Under the pieces are notes generated by a model. That model was not told where the DNA came from and did not search any database. It was given only the letters and a program-made list of their open reading frames with translations. A stretch of 32,949 nt of DNA, taken from assembly GCF_015595025.1 (NCBI RefSeq), contig NZ_JADNRL010000009.1, positions 146,679 through 179,627 on the forward strand. Reading direction: 5' to 3'. The translations under genes and the position numbers were made by a program. Shown in pieces: positions 18,666 through 26,246 of the stretch. The DNA is from Halomonas sp. KAO. GTDB taxonomy: Bacteria > Pseudomonadota > Gammaproteobacteria > Pseudomonadales > Halomonadaceae. Positions within the stretch are counted from its first letter, which is position 1. The number at the start of each line of letters is the position of its first letter.

Positions 18666-19535
18666 TCACGGCCGCAGTGCCTCGAGTCGGGCGCTGAGGG
18701 CCAGCTGACTGCGCCGCATTTCACCAATATCGGCCTCCAGCGCGGCCAGGCGTGAACGCAGGGCGTCCTCTTGTTGCTGCCTATCTTCCCGCGCCTCGCC
18801 GGCACCTTCAAGCGCATCGGCCAGTGCTGCCACGCGCTCCTGCAGCGTCTCGAGACGAGCAGCCTGCATCTCCTGGGCGGCGGCGAGACGGTTTTCGGCC
18901 GCCTCCCGCTCGTCACGCATCCTGTCGAGGTCGGACGCATCGGCAACCCGATCCTGGAGCTCGGCGAGCCGCTTTACGCTGGCATCGTGGCCCTCACTGA
19001 CCAGATCCAGGCGCTCGGCCAGCGCACGGCGCCCCTGTTCTCCGGCGCGCTCCAGGGCATCGAGCGACTCCTGGAAGGCCGAGAGCATCGCCTCTCGATT
19101 CGTGGCGACCTCCCCCATGCGGGTCAATCGTGCCTTCTGGCCCTCGACGAGACCCTCCAGCCGCTCGAGTTCCGCCACAAGATCCTCCTCGACCCCATTG
19201 AAACGCCGCTCATGGATCTCATCCTGGCGTGTCAGGGCCTCGATACGCTCCTTCAGCCGATCGATGCCATCACCTTCACCGATGGTGGTATCGAAGCGGG
19301 CATGGATGTTGGAGAGCTCACCACTCAGTCGGGTGTTCTGGGATATCAGGCGCTGGCGCTCCTGCCAGCCGAACCAGCCCATGGCTGCCAGGGCGCCGGC
19401 GAGGATCAGGACCAGCAACCACAGCGGCCATATCCGCGGCGGCTCGGGCCAGCGCGGGCGATATGGCGCCAGGCTGGCCTCGGGATCCGGGACGATCGGT
19501 CCGGCGTAGCGGCGCGGTTCCGGACGCTCTGCCAT
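18666..19535 (-). CDS. Membrane-anchored coiled-coil protein of unknown function
   Basis: 289 residues, no family recognised. There is a proline- and arginine-rich N-terminus (1-35), one membrane helix at about 36-57 (IWPLWLLVLILAGALAAMGWFGW), then about 230 residues of almost unbroken charged heptad-like helix to the C-terminus. The basic N-terminus predicts that the coiled coil lies in the periplasm. The ATG at 19535 has AAGGAG seven bases upstream. The gene ends 50 bases before tamA on the same strand, so it is the likely first gene of a tamA-tamB-msrA operon and might be a structural partner of the TAM complex; that is inference from position only. It could equally be an independent envelope protein. 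Confidence 0.82.
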   Translation of the reverse strand: MAERPEPRRYAGPIVPDPEASLAPYRPRWPEPPRIWPLWLLVLILAGALAAMGWFGWQERQRLISQNTRLSGELSNIHARFDTTIGEGDGIDRLKERIEALTRQDEIHERRFNGVEEDLVAELERLEGLVEGQKARLTRMGEVATNREAMLSAFQESLDALERAGEQGRRALAERLDLVSEGHDASVKRLAELQDRVADASDLDRMRDEREAAENRLAAAQEMQAARLETLQERVAALADALEGAGEAREDRQQQEDALRSRLAALEADIGEMRRSQLALSARLEALRP

Positions 19536-19712
19536 GCTCTACTCCTTGTGTGGCTGGGGCGGATGCCTGTGTGCAAGGCAGCTGGTATCATGCCGCGAGG
19601 TCCGGAGGCATCGCCCATGGGTCGGCAACAGTGTAAAGGGTTTATGCTCGTCGGCACACGGGGCGACGCCAACGCAGCACCTGTCACCGCCTTCGTCGCC
19701 CAAGGAAGACCG

Positions 19713-20294
19713 ATGCCTTTCGAACTGCCTGCCCTACCCTATGACACCAAGGCCCTGGCACCTCACCTCTCCCGCGAGACGGTCATCCAGCGTCATAGTC
19801 AGACACAGCGCGCCTGCGTGGCCCGACTCAACCAGCTGGTGGAGGACTCGCCCTGGGCGAGCGCCTCGCTGGAGGCCATTCTGCTTGGCGCCGAGCGGGA
19901 ACTCGCCAGGCAGGCGGCCCAGGCATGGGCCTTTACCTTCCACTGGCACTCCCTGTCGCCGCAGGGTGGCGCCCCCGATGATGCCCTCGGCCAGGCCATC
20001 GCGGCACGCTGGGGAGAGCCCGCCGGCTTGCGCCAGGCGATTGCCACCGCCGCCAGCGATGCGCCTCCCGGTGGCTGGGTGTGGCTGGTACGCGATGCCC
20101 AAGGGCTCGCGGTGATGGCCGGCGACGTCCACGATGTACCCTTGAGCCGTGGCCTGACGCCCCTGCTGGTCCACCATCTGGCCGGCGGCCAGGGAATTGA
20201 TACCGCGGCAGGCCTCGACGCCTTCTGGGCACTGGCCAACTGGCGCTTCGCCGCCGCCAACTTCGCAGGCCCGAGCGCCCCCGCCGCCCGCTGA
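19713..20294 (+). CDS. Superoxide-dismutase-like protein lacking metal ligands
   Basis: 193 residues, the same length as E. coli SodB. It aligns without gaps to SodB, as I recall its sequence, from MPFELPALPY through AAQAW-TF-W (residue 78), and again around GGWVWLV, TPLL and FWALANW-F-AAN. All four Fe/Mn ligands are replaced: His27 by Arg, His74 by Phe, Asp157 by His155 and His161 by Gly159. The second-shell Tyr35 and His31 are Cys and Thr, and the DVWEHAYY region is five residues shorter. It cannot bind metal in the normal way, so dismutase activity is not expected. The frame is open and the ATG at 19713 has AAGGAAG at good spacing, so this looks like a maintained non-enzymatic SOD fold rather than a pseudogene. 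It stands alone, divergent from the coiled-coil gene and convergent with the UGD-like gene. Confidence 0.85.
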   Translation: MPFELPALPYDTKALAPHLSRETVIQRHSQTQRACVARLNQLVEDSPWASASLEAILLGAERELARQAAQAWAFTFHWHSLSPQGGAPDDALGQAIAARWGEPAGLRQAIATAASDAPPGGWVWLVRDAQGLAVMAGDVHDVPLSRGLTPLLVHHLAGGQGIDTAAGLDAFWALANWRFAAANFAGPSAPAAR

Positions 20295-20311
20295 CTGACT
20301 CAGGAGGCGGC
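20283..20311. other. Weak inverted repeat between convergent SOD-like and UGD-like genes
   Basis: GCCGCC (20283-20288) and GGCGGC (20306-20311) could form a six-bp stem with a 17-base loop across the 18-base gap between the two stops. There is no T-run, so it is at best a weak 3'-end structure. Confidence 0.25.
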
Positions 20312-20312
20312 C

Positions 20313-21602
20313 TCAGGGATCGGCGCGACGACCGATTCCCCGATAGTGAAGACCCTGGGCGGCGACCCATGCCGGGTCATAGATATTGCGGCCATCGAGG
20401 ACCAGACGCTCCTCCAGCAGGTCGGCCAGTCGACGCCAGTCCGGGTTCCAGTAGGCCTTCCACTCGGTGACCAGCATCAGGGCGTCGGCTCCCTGACACG
20501 CCTCCAGCGGGTCCCCCTCCATGCTCTCCAGCAGCGGGTGATCGCCGACCTCCTTTCGCAGCGCCGGCAGGGCCGCCGGATCATGAAGACGCACGCGCAC
20601 CCCCTGTGCCCAAAGCGCCCGCAGCAGGTTCAGCACCGGGGCGTGATCGATGCGCGCGGTACCGGGCTTGAAGGCCGCCCCCCAGATGGCCACGCAACGT
20701 CCCTCCAGTCGGCCGTGGAAGTGAGCCCACAGCTTGCGGAACAGCGTCTCCTTCTTGTGCTCGTTGATATCGAGCACCTGCTCGAGCAGCGCCGAACGTC
20801 GCCCGCTGGCGGACTGCACATCGGCCAGGCGCATCAGGTCACGGGAGAAGTTGGGCCCACCGAAGCCACACCCCGGGTAGAGGTACTCGTAGCCGATGCG
20901 TGAGTCGGACCCCATGCCCTGGCGCACGAACTCGACATCGACACCCAGGCTGTCGGCCAGGCCCGCCACCTCGTTCATGTAGCTGATGCGGGTGGCCAGC
21001 ATGCCGTTGATCGCCAGCTTGGTCAGCTCGGCGGCACGCCTGGGCATGCGCTGAACCACCTCCTGACGACGGTTGAAGGCACGCAGCAGCTCCCGTACGC
21101 GGGCCTCGGCACCATCATCGTCGCATCCCAGCAGCCAGCGGCTGGGGCGGGTAAAGGTCTCCCAGGCCCGCCCCTCCTCGATCATGTCCGACAGCGCCAC
21201 GGCGTGACTGCCAGGCCCCAGACGCCCCTCCAGGTGTTCGGTCTCGCCGACCGGGAAGGTCGAGTGGTTGACCAGCAACCGCTGCTGGTGGCCGACGCTA
21301 TCGAGCGCCATGAAGAGGGTGTCGAGCTCGCCACGCTGTTCCGGCGAGAGGGATAGCCAGATGACCTCCTGGGGGCGTTGCAGCGCCTCCTCGGCACTCT
21401 CCGCCAGGCGCAGGCTGCCGTCGGCCAGCCCGCTCTCGAGCTGGTCGAGCAGCCGCGGCTCGCCGACCAGCCAGTCGGCGCCGCGCAGCGTTGACCAGGG
21501 CTGGTCGACATGCGGTAGCCAGGTGACTCGGTGGCCTACCCAGCTGAGGGCGGCGGCGGCGGTGGCGGCGGACAGCTCACTGCCGTGAACCAGCACGCGC
21601 AT
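20313..21602 (-). CDS. Divergent UDP-glucose dehydrogenase homologue, active site altered
   Basis: 429 residues with the three-part layout of the UDP-glucose/GDP-mannose dehydrogenase family. The central domain keeps ELTKLAINGMLATRISYMNEVAGL (Lys195, Asn199), RIGYEYLYPGCGFGG and Asp255. The C-terminal domain keeps GAAFKPGT and VTEWKAYW...LDGRNIYDP. Key positions are changed: the catalytic cysteine of the GGSCFPKD motif is Asn251 (GGPNFSRD), the N-terminal GxGYVG is GSELSA (7-12), the PEFLREG glutamate region reads SDMIEEG, and the TDDxRxSP motif is TARIDHAP. Ordinary four-electron oxidation of UDP-glucose is therefore unlikely. It starts three bases after the galU stop with GGAGG upstream, so it is co-transcribed with the enzyme that makes UDP-glucose. 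It may bind a nucleotide sugar or regulate GalU; this is inference. Confidence 0.83.
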   Translation of the reverse strand: MRVLVHGSELSAATAAAALSWVGHRVTWLPHVDQPWSTLRGADWLVGEPRLLDQLESGLADGSLRLAESAEEALQRPQEVIWLSLSPEQRGELDTLFMALDSVGHQQRLLVNHSTFPVGETEHLEGRLGPGSHAVALSDMIEEGRAWETFTRPSRWLLGCDDDGAEARVRELLRAFNRRQEVVQRMPRRAAELTKLAINGMLATRISYMNEVAGLADSLGVDVEFVRQGMGSDSRIGYEYLYPGCGFGGPNFSRDLMRLADVQSASGRRSALLEQVLDINEHKKETLFRKLWAHFHGRLEGRCVAIWGAAFKPGTARIDHAPVLNLLRALWAQGVRVRLHDPAALPALRKEVGDHPLLESMEGDPLEACQGADALMLVTEWKAYWNPDWRRLADLLEERLVLDGRNIYDPAWVAAQGLHYRGIGRRADP

Positions 21603-21605
21603 GGC

Positions 21606-22496
21606 TCAGGCCTCCCCGGCGTAGCGGGCGAGCAGCTCGCGAAAGCCCTCCCCGAAGCGGGCATGGCGGCGGCCATAGGCGAGCGTGGCCTCGAGATAAC
21701 CGAGCTGGTGGCCGCAGTCGAAGGTCTTGCCACGCATTCGGTAGGCATCGACCCCTTCATCGGCGCGCAGTGACTCGATGGCGTCGGTGAGCTGGATCTC
21801 CCCTCCGGCGCCGGGCGGGGTGTCGGCAAGCCGCGCGAAGATGCTGCCCGGCAGCACATAGCGACCGATCACGGCCAGGTCCGAGGGGGCCTCCTCCACC
21901 GGCGGCTTCTCCACCACGCCGACCAGGGGAGTCGACGCGCCCGGCGCGGGCGCCTCCCCCCCGGTATCGACGATGCCATACTTGTGGGTCATCTCGTGAG
22001 GAACCTCCTCGACCATCAGCTGGGCATGGCCGCTGCGCTCGAAGGCCTCCAGCATGCCGGCGAGGTCGTTGCGTTCCAGTCCCTCGTCGTCCACCAGCAC
22101 ATCGGGCAGGAGCACGGCGAAGGGAGCGTCATCACCGATCACCGGTCGGGCGCACAGTACCGCATGGCCCAGGCCCAGCGGTTCCGGCTGGCGCACAGCG
22201 ATGATATTCACGTCGTCGGGGACGATCGCGTTCAGCTCATCGAGCAGTTCTTGCTTGCCCTTGGCCTCGAGACTCGTCTCCAGCTCGAAGTGCTTGTCGA
22301 AGTGGTTCTCGATCGCCCCCTTGCTGGCGTGGGTCACCAGCACGATATCGCGGACACCGGCGTCGACGGCCTCCTGGACCACATACTGGATCACCGGGCG
22401 GTCGACGATGGTGATCATTTCCTTGGGAATCGCCTTGGAGGCGGGCAGGCAACGGGTGCCGAAACCGGCTACGGGAAGCACAGCCTTGCGAATCAT
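21606..22496 (-). CDS. galU: UTP-glucose-1-phosphate uridylyltransferase GalU
   Basis: Makes UDP-glucose from UTP and glucose-1-phosphate for lipopolysaccharide, capsule and osmoprotective glucans. 296 residues, the family norm. The nucleotide-binding signature [21 protein letters not shown] is at the N-terminus. [24 protein letters not shown], the VVEKP lysine motif, [10 protein letters not shown] and [15 protein letters not shown] follow in the usual order. The ATG at 22496 is set by the [11 protein letters not shown] start and AAGGA upstream; a much longer open frame runs upstream into the ubiG region but is not homologous. First gene of a two-gene operon with the UGD-like gene, divergent from ubiG. 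Confidence 0.96.
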   Translation of the reverse strand: MIRKAVLPVAGFGTRCLPASKAIPKEMITIVDRPVIQYVVQEAVDAGVRDIVLVTHASKGAIENHFDKHFELETSLEAKGKQELLDELNAIVPDDVNIIAVRQPEPLGLGHAVLCARPVIGDDAPFAVLLPDVLVDDEGLERNDLAGMLEAFERSGHAQLMVEEVPHEMTHKYGIVDTGGEAPAPGASTPLVGVVEKPPVEEAPSDLAVIGRYVLPGSIFARLADTPPGAGGEIQLTDAIESLRADEGVDAYRMRGKTFDCGHQLGYLEATLAYGRRHARFGEGFRELLARYAGEA

Positions 22497-22601
22497 GGGG
22501 AAGTCCTTGTCGAGGGTCGCGATGTGGCGTTCACTGCGGCGCCGCGCCATGGGGAAGTCGCCGCCGGGAACGGGTAGAATGATATTCATGATACCGGACT
22601 C

Positions 22602-22625
22602 ATCGCAGCCTGCCACCGCTGCGAT
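22602..22625. promoter_or_regulatory. Inverted repeat in the galU-ubiG divergent region
   Basis: ATCGCAG (22602-22608) and CTGCGAT (22619-22625) form a perfect 7-bp dyad with a 10-base centre, 34 bases before the ubiG start. It could be an operator or a leader hairpin for ubiG. No strong sigma70 promoter is visible in this 163-base divergent region; TAGAAT at 22575-22580 is a possible -10 without a good -35. Confidence 0.3.
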
Positions 22626-22659
22626 ACCGACCACACCCTTATCAACCTGGAGAGAGCGA

Positions 22660-23385
22660 ATGGGTGCAACGCAGTCGAAAGCGGAGAACATGGATCCCGG
22701 CGAGATCGCCAAGTTCGAGGCCCTGGCGGAGCGCTGGTGGGACAGCACCGGAGAGTTCAAGCCGTTGCACGACATCAATCCGCTGCGCCTCGACTTCATC
22801 GATGCACGCGCCGGCCTGGCCGGGCGGCGGGTACTGGATGTGGGCTGTGGCGGCGGCATCCTCAGCGAGGGCATGGCCCACCGCGGCGCCGATGTCATCG
22901 GCATCGACCTGGGTGAGGCGCCGCTGGGCGTGGCGCGGCTGCACGCCGAGGAGCAGGGGCTTGAGATCGACTATCGGCGGGTCAGCGTCGAGGCCCTGGC
23001 CGAGGAGGCGCCGGCAAGCTTCGATGTGGTGACCTGTCTGGAGATGCTCGAGCACGTGCCGGACCCCGGCTCCGTGGTGCGTGCCTGTGCGACCCTGGTC
23101 AAGCCCGGCGGGCAGGTGTTCTTCTCGACGCTCAATCGCAACCCCAAGGCGCTAGCCCTGGCCGTGGTCGGAGCGGAGTATCTGCTGCGCATGCTGCCCC
23201 GAGGCACACATGACTATGCCAAGTTCATTCGCCCCGCCGAACTGGCCGGCTGGTGTCGACAGGCGGGACTCGAGGTCCGGGAGCAGAGCGGGCTGGTCTA
23301 CAACCCCCTGAGCCGCCGCTATCGTCTGCACCTGACCGATGTCTCGGTCAACTACCTGATGCACTGCCGACGCGAGGAAACATGA
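22660..23385 (+). CDS. ubiG: Ubiquinone biosynthesis O-methyltransferase UbiG
   Basis: Performs both O-methylations of the ubiquinone ring with S-adenosylmethionine. 241 residues, the E. coli length. SAM-binding motif I is [13 protein letters not shown] (58-70). The acidic end of beta-2 is in [11 protein letters not shown], motif II lies around [14 protein letters not shown], and [18 protein letters not shown] is the family block after it. The C-terminal [12 protein letters not shown] and [11 protein letters not shown] are typical of UbiG. The ATG at 22660 follows GGAGAG and gives the standard [23 protein letters not shown]-terminal region. The stop codon is interlocked with the mupP start region. 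Confidence 0.96.
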   Translation: MGATQSKAENMDPGEIAKFEALAERWWDSTGEFKPLHDINPLRLDFIDARAGLAGRRVLDVGCGGGILSEGMAHRGADVIGIDLGEAPLGVARLHAEEQGLEIDYRRVSVEALAEEAPASFDVVTCLEMLEHVPDPGSVVRACATLVKPGGQVFFSTLNRNPKALALAVVGAEYLLRMLPRGTHDYAKFIRPAELAGWCRQAGLEVREQSGLVYNPLSRRYRLHLTDVSVNYLMHCRREET

Positions 23386-24065
23386 TGCCGATCTCTCGTC
23401 CGAGCGCCCTGCTCTTCGATCTCGACGGCACCCTGGTGGATACCGCACCGGACCTGGCGCGGGCCACCAATGCCCTGCGGGCACATCATGGCCTCGACGC
23501 CCTCCCCTACCCGATCATCCGTGCCCAGGTCTCCAACGGTGGCAGCGCCCTGGTCGAGCTAGCCCTGGGGCTGGCTCGGGAGGTGCCGGGACACGATGAG
23601 GCACGCAGCTTCCTGCTCGCCGCCTACGGCGAGGCCGTGGCCGCCGAGAGCCGGGTCTTTGCGCCGCTTGCCCCGCTGCTCACCGCCTGGGAGGCGGAGG
23701 GGGCCCCCTGGGGCATCGTCACCAACAAGCCGCGAGCCTATGCCGCCCCCCTGGTGGAGAGCCTGGCGCTGAAGCCGGGTGCACTGCTGTGTGCCGATGA
23801 CCTGCCGGTCAAGAAACCGGACCCGGCGCCGCTGCTGGCGGCGGCTCGCCGCCTGGATACGCCTCCGTCACGCTGCTGGTACATCGGCGACCATCTGCGG
23901 GACATGCAGGCGGCCAGGGCCGCCGACATGACCGCCGTGGCGGTGGGCTGGGGGTATATCGAGGAGGGTGACGACTATCGTCGCTGGCCGGCCGACCTCT
24001 GGTTCGAGACCGGCGAGGAGCTGGCAGCGGCGCTGAGTCGGGAGTTGCGCACGCCGCGCGCGTGA
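23385..24065 (+). CDS. mupP: N-acetylmuramic acid 6-phosphate phosphatase MupP (HAD family)
   Basis: HAD-superfamily hydrolase of 226 residues. Motif I is FDLDGTLVDT (nucleophile Asp12, acid Asp14), motif II is IVTNKP (Thr113), motif III is the lysine in LPVKKPDP (143-144) and motif IV is IGDHLRD (Asp169, Asp173). By sequence alone it could be called phosphoglycolate phosphatase (Gph). Its position directly after ubiG and beside a yciK-type gene matches Pseudomonas MupP, which dephosphorylates MurNAc-6-P in the peptidoglycan-recycling route that bypasses de novo UDP-MurNAc synthesis. Two ATGs compete: 23382 overlaps the ubiG stop, while 23385 has better spacing from AGGA and is chosen. Confidence 0.85.
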   Translation: MPISRPSALLFDLDGTLVDTAPDLARATNALRAHHGLDALPYPIIRAQVSNGGSALVELALGLAREVPGHDEARSFLLAAYGEAVAAESRVFAPLAPLLTAWEAEGAPWGIVTNKPRAYAAPLVESLALKPGALLCADDLPVKKPDPAPLLAAARRLDTPPSRCWYIGDHLRDMQAARAADMTAVAVGWGYIEEGDDYRRWPADLWFETGEELAAALSRELRTPRA

Positions 24066-24074
24066 TATGTGAAT

Positions 24075-24839
24075 TCAGGCCTTCGGTGGCTGGGCGTCGA
24101 ACTTTTCGCCGTTATGCCCGCGGCTGTCGGGCCCCATCAGCCACAGGTAGCTAGGCATGATCTCCTCCGGGGTGCGCAGGGTGTCAGGATCCTCACCCGG
24201 GTAGGCATTACGGCGCATCTGGGTACGCGTCGCGCCGGGATTGAGGCTGTTGACCCGCACCGAGCCCAGGTGCTCGAGCTCATCGGCAAGCACTTCGACG
24301 AAGCCTTCGGTGGCGAACTTGGAAACCGCATAGGCTCCCCAGTAGGCGCGCCCCTTCCTGCCCACGCTGGAGGAGGTAAAGATCACCGAGGCATCCGCGG
24401 AGCTCTTGAGCAGGGGCAGCAGCGCCTGGGTCATTGCGATCGGCCCATTGATGTTGACCTGCATGACCTGCTCCCAGAGCTCGGGATTGTACTGCTCGAA
24501 GGGCGTGATGCGACCGAGCAGCCCGGCGTTGTGGAGGATCCCGTCCAGGCGACCGAACTCCTTGTCCAGAGTGTCGGCCATATCCTGATAGTCCTTGAGG
24601 GTGGCACCCTCGAAGTTCAGCGGAAAGATCGCCGGTTGCGGGCCACCGGCGGCCTCGATCTCGTCGTAGACCGTCTCCAGCTTGGCGATGGTGCGTCCCA
24701 GCAGGATGACCGTCGCGCCGTGTCGGGCATAGGTCAGGGACGCGGCACGGCCGATCCCGTCACCGGCACCGGTCACCAGAATCACGCGGTCATTCAGCAG
24801 TCCACTCGGCGCCTGATAGTCGATCTTGCAGATGGTCAT
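24075..24839 (-). CDS. yciK: Short-chain dehydrogenase YciK
   Basis: SDR-family oxidoreductase of 254 residues, probably NADP-dependent; the physiological substrate is not established. The cofactor motif is VTGAGDGIG (22-30), NAG is in LHNAGLLG, and the catalytic set is Ser155-157 in FTSSSVG with Tyr169 and Lys173 in YAVSK. RVNSLNPGATRT follows, as in classical SDRs. The MTICKIDYQAP start and the C-terminal NGEKFDAQPPKA tail fit YciK. The ATG has GAGGAG five bases upstream. It lies 17 bases after cpoB, so it is probably the last gene of the tol-pal transcript. Its stop is nine bases from the stop of convergent mupP, with no terminator between. Confidence 0.9.
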   Translation of the reverse strand: MTICKIDYQAPSGLLNDRVILVTGAGDGIGRAASLTYARHGATVILLGRTIAKLETVYDEIEAAGGPQPAIFPLNFEGATLKDYQDMADTLDKEFGRLDGILHNAGLLGRITPFEQYNPELWEQVMQVNINGPIAMTQALLPLLKSSADASVIFTSSSVGRKGRAYWGAYAVSKFATEGFVEVLADELEHLGSVRVNSLNPGATRTQMRRNAYPGEDPDTLRTPEEIMPSYLWLMGPDSRGHNGEKFDAQPPKA

Positions 24840-24856
24840 GGAGTCTCCTCGATGAG

Positions 24857-25663
24857 TCAGTTACCGGACTGCCGCAGGAAGTCGCCGGCCAGCCCCGCCG
24901 CGGTGCTCTCGGGGTGCGCCTCGCGAACCCGTTCGAGCAGCTCTCGGCTGGCGTCCGGCTGGCCCATGCGGGCCTTGAGCAGCCCCAGCTTGTAGAGGGC
25001 GTCGGGCACCTTGTTGCTCTCCGGGTAGTCGTCAAGAACGGTACGGAAGGCGGCCTCGGCGGGCTCCAGGCGGCCCTCGGCGGCGTGCAGCTCACCCAGC
25101 CAGTAGTGGGCATTGGGCGTCAGGCGGCTCTCGGGGTAACTGCCGACAAAACGCTCGAAGGCGGCGATGGCCCTGTCGAACTCACGCGCCTGAACGCTGG
25201 AGAAGGCCTTCTGGTAGGCCGCCTGGGCATCGGGGTCCTCGGCATTCGGTGACGCCGTGCCGGCCTCTTCGTCCTTCCGATTCCCGCCAGCCTCGTCGTC
25301 GGGGCGCTCGTCACGCGCCTCTTCCTCCAGCGCTGGCCGACTCATGCCGGCCGAAACCGAGGCCAGTCGATCCTCGAGATCCATATACTGTTGTCGGGTC
25401 TGGCCGCGAAGCTGCTCGAGCTGATGGCGCAACTCCTCGACCTGGCCACGCAGTCGGCGCAGCTCCTCCTGGTGTTCCTGCACCTGGTTGAAGATCACCA
25501 GACTGCCGCCCGCGGCCTCACGGGTATCCGTCTGCTGGTAAAACGTGCTGGATTGCGCGGTCAGGTCCTCGACCACTGGCTGCTGCGCCAGGGCGGGGAC
25601 CCCTACGGAGAGCGGGAGCACCAGGGCTCCCGCACCGCACAGCCTCTTCAGACCGTGTTCCAT
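24857..25663 (-). CDS. cpoB: Cell division coordinator CpoB (YbgF)
   Basis: Periplasmic Tol-associated protein that links peptidoglycan synthesis by PBP1B to outer-membrane constriction in E. coli. 268 residues. The signal peptide ends near Ala26 (PALA, then QQPVVED). A trimerising coiled coil covers about 55-103 (QEELRRLRGQVEELRHQLEQL), then an acidic, Gly/Glu-rich linker (about 105-145), then TPR repeats (about 146-262) with AYQKAFSSVQAREFDRAIAAFERFV and AHYWLGELHAAEGRLEPAEAAF. The GAGGGAG ribosome site supports 25663. It is 29 bases after pal, as is standard in tol-pal operons. Confidence 0.95.
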   Translation of the reverse strand: MEHGLKRLCGAGALVLPLSVGVPALAQQPVVEDLTAQSSTFYQQTDTREAAGGSLVIFNQVQEHQEELRRLRGQVEELRHQLEQLRGQTRQQYMDLEDRLASVSAGMSRPALEEEARDERPDDEAGGNRKDEEAGTASPNAEDPDAQAAYQKAFSSVQAREFDRAIAAFERFVGSYPESRLTPNAHYWLGELHAAEGRLEPAEAAFRTVLDDYPESNKVPDALYKLGLLKARMGQPDASRELLERVREAHPESTAAGLAGDFLRQSGN

Positions 25664-25692
25664 CTGTGTCTCCCTCGTCTCGGGGTGTCGCC

Positions 25693-26226
25693 TCAGTAGG
25701 CGAACACGACCCGACGGTTCTGGGCGAAGGCCTGTTCATTCTGGCCACGCGCCGCAGGGCGCTCCTCGCCGTAGCTGACGACCTCGACCTGGGAGGGAGA
25801 AACCCCCTGCACGGAGAGAAACTTCTCCACGGAGCGAGCGCGTCGCTCGCCCAGCGCCATGTTGTACTCGCGGGTTCCGCGCTCGTCGGTATGACCCTGG
25901 AGTACCACGCGGGCACTGCCATTCTCGCGAAGATAGCGGGCATTGGCGGCCAGGACCGGCTCGAACTCGCTGCGGATGCGGTCGCTGTCGAACTCGAAGT
26001 AGACCGTGCGCTGCTGCGGCATGCGTCCATCGGCCTGCTGTCCGGCAGTGCCGCCGTAACCGGAGCCACTGGTGCGGCCATCACTCACGCCACTGCTGCT
26101 GACGCCGCTGCCATCGCGGGTACCGTCCATGGTGCCATCCTGGGTTCCGCCGGTGCTGGAGCAGCCAGCCACCAGGGCCAGCGACAGGGCGACCGCCAGG
26201 GAGCGGGCATAGGGCTTGAATTGCAT
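25693..26226 (-). CDS. pal: Peptidoglycan-associated lipoprotein Pal
   Basis: Outer-membrane lipoprotein that binds peptidoglycan and TolB/TolA during constriction. 177 residues. The lipobox LVAGC puts the lipidated cysteine at 22. A long Gly/Ser/Asp linker (about 23-70, with repeated DGT and SGV-type units) tethers the OmpA-like domain (72-177). That domain has VYFEFDSDRIR and the diaminopimelate-binding region GHTDERGTREYNMALGERRA (Asp114, Arg116). The ATG at 26226 is chosen over an upstream frame start because it gives a proper lipoprotein signal and has AGGAG nine bases upstream. It lies 20 bases after tolB. Confidence 0.96.
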   Translation of the reverse strand: MQFKPYARSLAVALSLALVAGCSSTGGTQDGTMDGTRDGSGVSSSGVSDGRTSGSGYGGTAGQQADGRMPQQRTVYFEFDSDRIRSEFEPVLAANARYLRENGSARVVLQGHTDERGTREYNMALGERRARSVEKFLSVQGVSPSQVEVVSYGEERPAARGQNEQAFAQNRRVVFAY

Positions 26227-26246
26227 CGTTTCATACTCCTGAAGGA

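Noticed and set aside
18771..19712. Plus-strand extension of the SOD-like frame upstream of 19713
   Set aside because: The frame stays open by chance through the opposite-strand coiled-coil gene. SodB-type homology begins exactly at MPFELPALPY, which also has the ribosome site.
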